From a virus: a DNA stretch of 24,338 nt. Position numbers and translations under genes: made by a program. The DNA lies in IMG/VR virus record IMGVR_UViG_3300034072_001729, positions 1-24,338 of that record. The stretch is one strand, 5' to 3'. Shown one piece after another: positions 20,556 through 24,338 of this stretch (position 1 is the first letter of the stretch; each line of letters opens with the position of its first letter). The notes under the pieces are model-generated. The model was not told the origin of the DNA, made no database searches, and worked only from the letters and a program-made list of their open reading frames with translations.

Positions 20556-21578
20556 TTATTGTAATCCTAGAATTTTTATAATTTCTTCTTCAGAGAAAAT
20601 CATTATTCCATAATCATTGGCCTTTTCAAGTTTTTTCCAACCAGCATAATTTCCTTTGATGATATAATGAGTTTTTTCTGTTATTATAGTATCAATATCA
20701 GCTCCTGATTCATAAAGAATTTCTGCTAACTCATTCCTATCTGGAAAGCGATTAAATTCGCCTGTTATTACTATTTTCTTTTTGAAAAACATATTAATAT
20801 CTTCTGCATCTTTTTTTGGACGAAGATATTTACTGTCAATTTTTCTTGATTGTAGTTCTTTTAAAGTTTTAGAATCTAAATAATATTTTTTATCTGGATT
20901 TTGTTCATCTGATGCATATAAATTAACAAATACATCTAAATAATCATCTTTATAAACTATATCAGAAATTTTAGCGATGTGTTTAAATTTTATTATTTCA
21001 GAAATTTCTTCTATATCTGTTCTTGGAACATATCCGATTAAATTTTTTTCTTGAAAAATTGCTATTGCATTTTTATCATAAATATTATTAGGTTCTCTTT
21101 TTAAAATTAATGTCTCACCTTCTGATATATTAAAAATTAGATTCTCTTTCCTATTCTCTATATGAACGCCAGCAATTTTAAAAGTTGTTTTGAATTTATA
21201 ATTATTATCAATTTCACTTTCATTTATTTGATAATTTTCTGATTTTATTTTTTCTAAAACTTTAAGATAAAAGTTATAGTTAATATATCCTTTATCTGAT
21301 TTTTCTCTAATAGCCCTTTGATAAATTATATTTTCTACTTTATTTAAATAAAATAGTTGATATTCAATTTGATAAGCGTATTCTCTTGGACAATCTCTAA
21401 TAAAATTTAAAAAAGTGATAGAATCTACAATTTTAGGATTTGGAACGTCTAGAGTTACAGTCTTTTCACCTGTTTTATAATTATTTTCAATTGTATTTCC
21501 GTAGTTATCTTTTTGCGGTTTAGAAGCTATAAAAATTATAATTATAAAAACTACAAAAATTATTATTAAAAACTCCAT
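20556..21578 (-). CDS. Membrane-anchored HIRAN-BRCT protein
   Basis: This 340-aa protein has three recognisable parts. Residues 3-19 are one hydrophobic N-terminal anchor. Residues about 131-221 match the HIRAN domain: FKIAGVHIE, LILKREPNNIYDKNAIAIF and LIGYVP. HIRAN binds DNA 3' ends in HLTF-type proteins and occurs in many bacterial mobile-element proteins. Residues about 264-338 match a BRCT domain of the NAD-ligase/RFC1 kind (KKIVITGEF, ETGAD-like ESGAD, GWKKLEKANDYGI). The region 25-125 is helical and unassigned. No nuclease or helicase motif is seen. It lies 1 nt after an exported small protein, in a unit with its own promoter and terminator, so it is probably a lysogeny-expressed moron. 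A DNA-sensing role at the membrane, perhaps against incoming DNA, is inference. Confidence 0.8.
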   Translation of the reverse strand: MEFLIIIFVVFIIIIFIASKPQKDNYGNTIENNYKTGEKTVTLDVPNPKIVDSITFLNFIRDCPREYAYQIEYQLFYLNKVENIIYQRAIREKSDKGYINYNFYLKVLEKIKSENYQINESEIDNNYKFKTTFKIAGVHIENRKENLIFNISEGETLILKREPNNIYDKNAIAIFQEKNLIGYVPRTDIEEISEIIKFKHIAKISDIVYKDDYLDVFVNLYASDEQNPDKKYYLDSKTLKELQSRKIDSKYLRPKKDAEDINMFFKKKIVITGEFNRFPDRNELAEILYESGADIDTIITEKTHYIIKGNYAGWKKLEKANDYGIMIFSEEEIIKILGLQ

Positions 21579-21579
21579 A

Positions 21580-21945
21580 TTATTTTTCTTTTATAATTTC
21601 AACTTCTTTACTTAGAATTGCAGCTCCGAGATTTACAACAAAATATTTGGTAAAGGCATAAACAACTCCATCAGCTTCTTTGAAAAATTTGATAGGTTGT
21701 TTCATCATTGAAATTTTAGAACCGCTTTGTCTTATTGGTTCGTTGAAATTATTAAGGTCTTGAGAAAATTTGAAACTTCCATCTAGATTAGTTCCAATTT
21801 TAAAGAAAATTACATCTCCTACTTTTATAGAATCATTTTCTATGAATACTGGAGTAGTAGATTTTTTCTTGAGAGAAATACTTCTTCCTTGGCTAAAAAT
21901 AAAAATGCAAGAAATCAGTGAAAACAGTAATGCAATTTTTTTCAC
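21580..21945 (-). CDS. Exported 121-aa protein of the moron unit
   Basis: The likely start is GTG 21945, giving V-K-K-I-A-L-L-F-S-L-I-S-C-I-F-I-F-S-Q-G, a signal peptide of the Flavobacteriia type ending in FSQG. ATG 21996 is in frame but lies inside the terminator stem of the previous gene and upstream of the -7 element, so I do not use it. A lipoprotein reading (LISC) is possible but hydrophobic residues continue past the Cys. The mature ~100 residues are beta-rich (KVGDVIFFKIG, GVVYAFTKYFVVNLG) with no known family. It ends 1 nt before the HIRAN-BRCT gene. It may be a surface or periplasmic partner of that protein. Confidence 0.65.
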   Translation of the reverse strand: MKKIALLFSLISCIFIFSQGRSISLKKKSTTPVFIENDSIKVGDVIFFKIGTNLDGSFKFSQDLNNFNEPIRQSGSKISMMKQPIKFFKEADGVVYAFTKYFVVNLGAAILSKEVEIIKEK

Positions 21946-21971
21946 AGTTATTAATTTTAAGGTTAGTGTTA

Positions 21972-21979
21972 CAAATATA
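21972..21979 (-). promoter_or_regulatory. -7 element of the moron promoter
   Basis: Minus-strand TATATTTG matches TAnnTTTG exactly and lies between the terminator of the structural operon and GTG 21945. No TTTG is found at the -33 position. Next to it the + strand reads TTAGTGTTACA (21963-21973), the same 11 bases as the core of the late-promoter box but in the opposite orientation. Confidence 0.55.
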
Positions 21980-21981
21980 AT

Positions 21982-22006
21982 AAAAAAACCAATCATTAAG
22001 GATTGG
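21982..22006 (-). terminator. Terminator of the structural operon
   Basis: CCAATC (21989-21994) pairs with GATTGG (22001-22006). Seven U (A run 21982-21988) follow in the minus direction. The hairpin contains the stop codon of the 136-aa gene. Confidence 0.85.
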
Positions 22007-22406
22007 CTTTTTGTTCTACATCGGCAAACTGTTTTTTTACAGCATCTGTAAATCCAAAGGAGAGTTCTTTTACTAAGAAACGTTTATTGCTCCAGATAAC
22101 TTTATTGTGAATAGGGTAGAATTTCTTTCTGATTTTTCCTGTTTTCAGTCTTTTTTTAGTGAGTGAAGTTCTATTTCCTGCATTTCTGGTTTTCATATCT
22201 ACAAACCTGTGCTGCGGAAGATGTTCATACGTAAGCGTATTATCTGAAGTATTAACAGAAACATGGTTCCATTTTACACTGGTAAATCCTTTTTGCTCAC
22301 GTTTGCTTTCAGAGAGAATATCTTTTCCCATCTGATTGAGTTTTGCAGTAATAAAACGCTGTTCTATTATTCCTGTGCTTGTATTTCTGCGGTCTAATAA
22401 ACTCAT
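21996..22406 (-). CDS. Putative neck/tail-completion (gp10-like) structural protein
   Basis: This 136-aa, strongly basic protein has an N-terminal helical part (GIIEQRFITAKLNQMGKDIL), a beta hairpin (NTLTYEHLPQHRFVDMK) and a basic middle (KKRLKTGKIRKKFYP). Size and charge fit the minor tail/virion-morphogenesis proteins that join head and tail. It overlaps the 146-aa gene by 4 nt and is the last gene before a terminator. The assignment rests on size, charge and neighbours, not on a clear motif. Confidence 0.5.
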   Translation of the reverse strand: MSLLDRRNTSTGIIEQRFITAKLNQMGKDILSESKREQKGFTSVKWNHVSVNTSDNTLTYEHLPQHRFVDMKTRNAGNRTSLTKKRLKTGKIRKKFYPIHNKVIWSNKRFLVKELSFGFTDAVKKQFADVEQKANP

Positions 22407-22843
22407 CTCGTTTCAAAATTGATAGAATATCCGTTGCAATCTGCTTTTCTCCAAACTGGCTCTATGGTAATTCCTTCTACATCTATATGCTCCAAAAGGC
22501 TAGAACAACCCATTTCTGCTTTAGAAATCAGAAAATCTACAATGGCATTCGCAGTTTGATAAGTGCGCTCAAATAGGGCAATGTATTCGTCATAAGTAAG
22601 TGTAGAGTAGTCGCATTTCTCTAAAATCATGAGCATATTAACAGAGGTAGTTCTGTGACCAGAAACATTTCCTGTTTTGCCATAATCTGGGAAAACTCCC
22701 AAAAGCAACTGATTATCTGCTGAATGAAAATCCTGCAGATAATTGACCAACTGGCTATCATCTACCAAAGCATAGGTTTTTTTTATGCTTGGGATTTCTG
22801 ATTTAATTTCTGTGAGAAGATTATTGAGCTGTACTGGTGTCAT
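22403..22843 (-). CDS. Putative tail terminator/connector protein
   Basis: This 146-aa soluble protein is helical at the N-terminus (LNNLLTEIKSEIPSIKK). It then carries strands and a long helix, and a C-terminal strand pair, HIDVEGITIEPVWRKADCNGYSINFE, split around residue 125. The ending, with an acidic strand, a conserved W/C and a G-[YW]-x-[IL]-x-F strand, resembles tail-terminator proteins. It overlaps the 289-aa gene by 23 nt. A structural role is likely from context; the exact one is uncertain. Confidence 0.45.
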   Translation of the reverse strand: MTPVQLNNLLTEIKSEIPSIKKTYALVDDSQLVNYLQDFHSADNQLLLGVFPDYGKTGNVSGHRTTSVNMLMILEKCDYSTLTYDEYIALFERTYQTANAIVDFLISKAEMGCSSLLEHIDVEGITIEPVWRKADCNGYSINFETR

Positions 22844-23690
22844 TTTTCTGTGAATTTTGTTCGTCTAACGTTTTTTTGCGTAACTGATAAAGCCTTGGTA
22901 AGATGTTCCAAAGCATTTCCTTTCTCGTTTCTTGGTAGGAACCAAAAACGTGGCTCTCGGCAATATCATAAACTACACCTTTCATTCCTATTCCTGGTAT
23001 AGAAGATTTTACGGTTCCTGTTCCTGCATCTTGGTAGATGATTCCCATATCTATGAGATTTCCGCCGAGATAGATTTCTCCGCTCGTAATCCACAATTGT
23101 ATGGCTGCAAAGGTGAGATAGAAACCATATAAATGGCGAATGTCTATGTGCTTGAAAAAGCCTTTTGCTCTTTTCTTGCTTCTCATTGCATCATAGACTT
23201 CGCCTTTTCTTAAATAAAAAATCGCAAATAAATTGATGAGATATTGCAAATCTCCTGTTTGAGAGAAATTTATGTATTCTTCTAGTCCGTCTTCATATTG
23301 TCCGAGCGTAACATTCTCGAACGCTTCTGCTGGTCCGTGAAATTTCCCGAAAAAACGAAGTACAGGTAAATGATTATGAATGTAAAATTGATTCGGTAAT
23401 AATTGAATATTTCCATCATCAGTAGTTCTTTCTGTGAAAAAATCTTTTACCAGTTCAGAAATACGGAATACATTCTCATTGATGAGTTCGTTTTTACTAT
23501 TTTTTTTGTGATGCTTCATGTTCAGAAGCGCATAAACAGATAATGTTTTGAAAGCTTCATAAGTGATTTCGCCTTTAAAAAGCCAATACATGAGCTTTGC
23601 CATTTCTGCATATTGCTTGGCATCACACTCTCCCAAATTTTCTGGAAAGTACAGCGTTTGTTTTCGTTCTGGAATTTCTAAGTAGTGCAT
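22821..23690 (-). CDS. Hypothetical 289-aa phage structural/assembly protein
   Basis: This helical protein begins with LYFPENLGECDAKQYAEMAK (about 13-32). A middle motif, T-L-G-Q-Y-E-D-G-L-E-E-Y, is followed by GDLQYLINLFAIFYLRKGEVYD. The two-part pattern (ENL..C....YA.., then TLGQYE..... LFAIFY) recalls tail-assembly-chaperone or baseplate-assembly proteins of Bacteroidota phages, but I cannot confirm it. The C-terminus (RKKTLDEQNSQKNDTS) is polar. Its start lies 10 nt after the connector gene and its end overlaps the 146-aa gene. Confidence 0.45.
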   Translation of the reverse strand: MHYLEIPERKQTLYFPENLGECDAKQYAEMAKLMYWLFKGEITYEAFKTLSVYALLNMKHHKKNSKNELINENVFRISELVKDFFTERTTDDGNIQLLPNQFYIHNHLPVLRFFGKFHGPAEAFENVTLGQYEDGLEEYINFSQTGDLQYLINLFAIFYLRKGEVYDAMRSKKRAKGFFKHIDIRHLYGFYLTFAAIQLWITSGEIYLGGNLIDMGIIYQDAGTGTVKSSIPGIGMKGVVYDIAESHVFGSYQETRKEMLWNILPRLYQLRKKTLDEQNSQKNDTSTAQ

Positions 23691-23700
23691 AGCTTAATTT

Positions 23701-24338
23701 TTAGATTAAATCGGGATCTAAAAATCCATCATCTTGAGTAATATTTACATAAACATTCACTGCATCATCTGATGATAATGCTCTGCTTACCATTTTCTCT
23801 AGCTCTAAAATGTAGCTTCTAAAATCTTCTTGAAAAGTTTGTGCGCTTCCTGCGTAAGTGAGTTTTTCTGAAGCTTTAGAGTTTGAGCCTTCACTTATAG
23901 TATTGGGTTGCAAAATTCCTGTTGGGAATATTTGGAAATTCAATCTTTTACAAGCCCATTCCATTGCATAATTCACACAAGCGGCTTTAATCTCGAATTT
24001 CATTTCATCGGTAACTTCTGTAATTGCTTTAATTCTTGGCGCAATTTCTTTTCGCTCACATTCTACCAATGCTGGAATAAGTTTGAAATACATGTAGTGC
24101 GAACTATTGATATCAAAAAACTGTTCGAAAGTTTCCAGATTAGAAACATAAAGGTCTTTAGTATCATATTTTTTGATATTGATGAGCTTATCATTTTTAA
24201 TCATATAGCGCAAAAGCACATCCAGATGACGGTAATAATTCTGCAAAAGAGCACCGTTATAATCATCTACCTGCCATTTCCATGGAGTAGAAGTGTGTTC
24301 ATCATTTCGGTTTTTCAGTCCGTTTTTGGTTTTTGCCA
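23701..24338 (-). CDS. Putative head-tail connector-like protein, 5' end cut by the window
   Basis: The frame stays open to the right edge: reading back from TTG 24246, another 30 codons run without a stop to GCA at 24336-24334. The preceding codon is ?TG (24339-24337), so the true start is probably the ATG just missing its first base, giving M-A-K-T-K-N-G-L. About 212 aa are visible. The protein is helical and acidic (AITEVTDEMKFEIKAACVNY, YILELEKMVSRAL) and ends in DDGFLDPDLI. It resembles neck/connector proteins that follow capsid genes in Bacteroidota prophages. The identification is from overall shape and position only. Confidence 0.5.
   Translation of the reverse strand, partial: AKTKNGLKNRNDEHTSTPWKWQVDDYNGALLQNYYRHLDVLLRYMIKNDKLINIKKYDTKDLYVSNLETFEQFFDINSSHYMYFKLIPALVECERKEIAPRIKAITEVTDEMKFEIKAACVNYAMEWACKRLNFQIFPTGILQPNTISEGSNSKASEKLTYAGSAQTFQEDFRSYILELEKMVSRALSSDDAVNVYVNITQDDGFLDPDLI

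Overview
The window looks like the integrase-proximal end of a prophage in a low-GC Bacteroidota genome, probably a Flavobacteriia/Weeksellaceae-type host such as a Chryseobacterium relative. This lineage is inferred, not searched. It rests on several perfect promoters of the Bacteroidota type (TTTG-N17-19-TAnnTTTG), the lack of clear Shine-Dalgarno sites, an Ig/BACON-like tail protein, a signal peptide ending in ..FSQG, and a Bacteroidota-style tape-measure C-terminus.

Layout: a complete tRNA-Phe (32-104) is followed by a tyrosine integrase on the + strand (314-1420), so the element most likely sits in the tRNA 3' end. Everything else is on the minus strand, read from high to low coordinates towards the integrase. 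In transcription order: (1) 24338-21996, four overlapping or closely spaced structural genes (connector/neck and tail-completion types; the first is cut by the window edge), ending in an intrinsic terminator. (2) 21979-20513, a moron-like unit with its own -7 element and terminator: an exported small protein and a membrane-anchored HIRAN-BRCT protein. (3) 20529-19564, a perfect promoter, a ~170-nt leader with competing helices (one covering the start codon), and three small acidic or basic genes; then a separate 99-aa gene with a strong terminator. (4) 19179-14898, a putative phage-specific promoter, a coiled-coil protein, a phospholipase-D-like protein, a 74-aa insert, two small-terminase candidates and the large terminase. 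(5) 14864-10088, a seven-gene overlapping cassette with its own perfect promoter and palindromic operator, ended by two tandem terminators: UvrD/PcrA-Tudor-like protein, 94-aa protein, SNF2-type helicase, PAPS-reductase-like PP-loop ATPase (IbrA-like), ParB/IbrB-like protein, 121-aa protein and XRE regulator. (6) 9698-1524, a second copy of the phage-specific promoter, then tape measure, Ig-domain distal tail protein and tail hub/tip protein, closed by a bidirectional terminator against the integrase.

The most interesting parts are the helicase/PP-loop/ParB cassette, which combines chemistry reminiscent of DNA sulfur-modification systems and is wedged between terminase and tape measure; the structured leader at 20311-20480; the exact 20-bp promoter element duplicated ahead of the packaging and tail operons; and the TM-HIRAN-BRCT moron. 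Portal, capsid, tail tube, lysis and lysogeny-control genes are not recognisable here and presumably lie to the right. All domain calls are by eye from motifs and are not backed by database searches.
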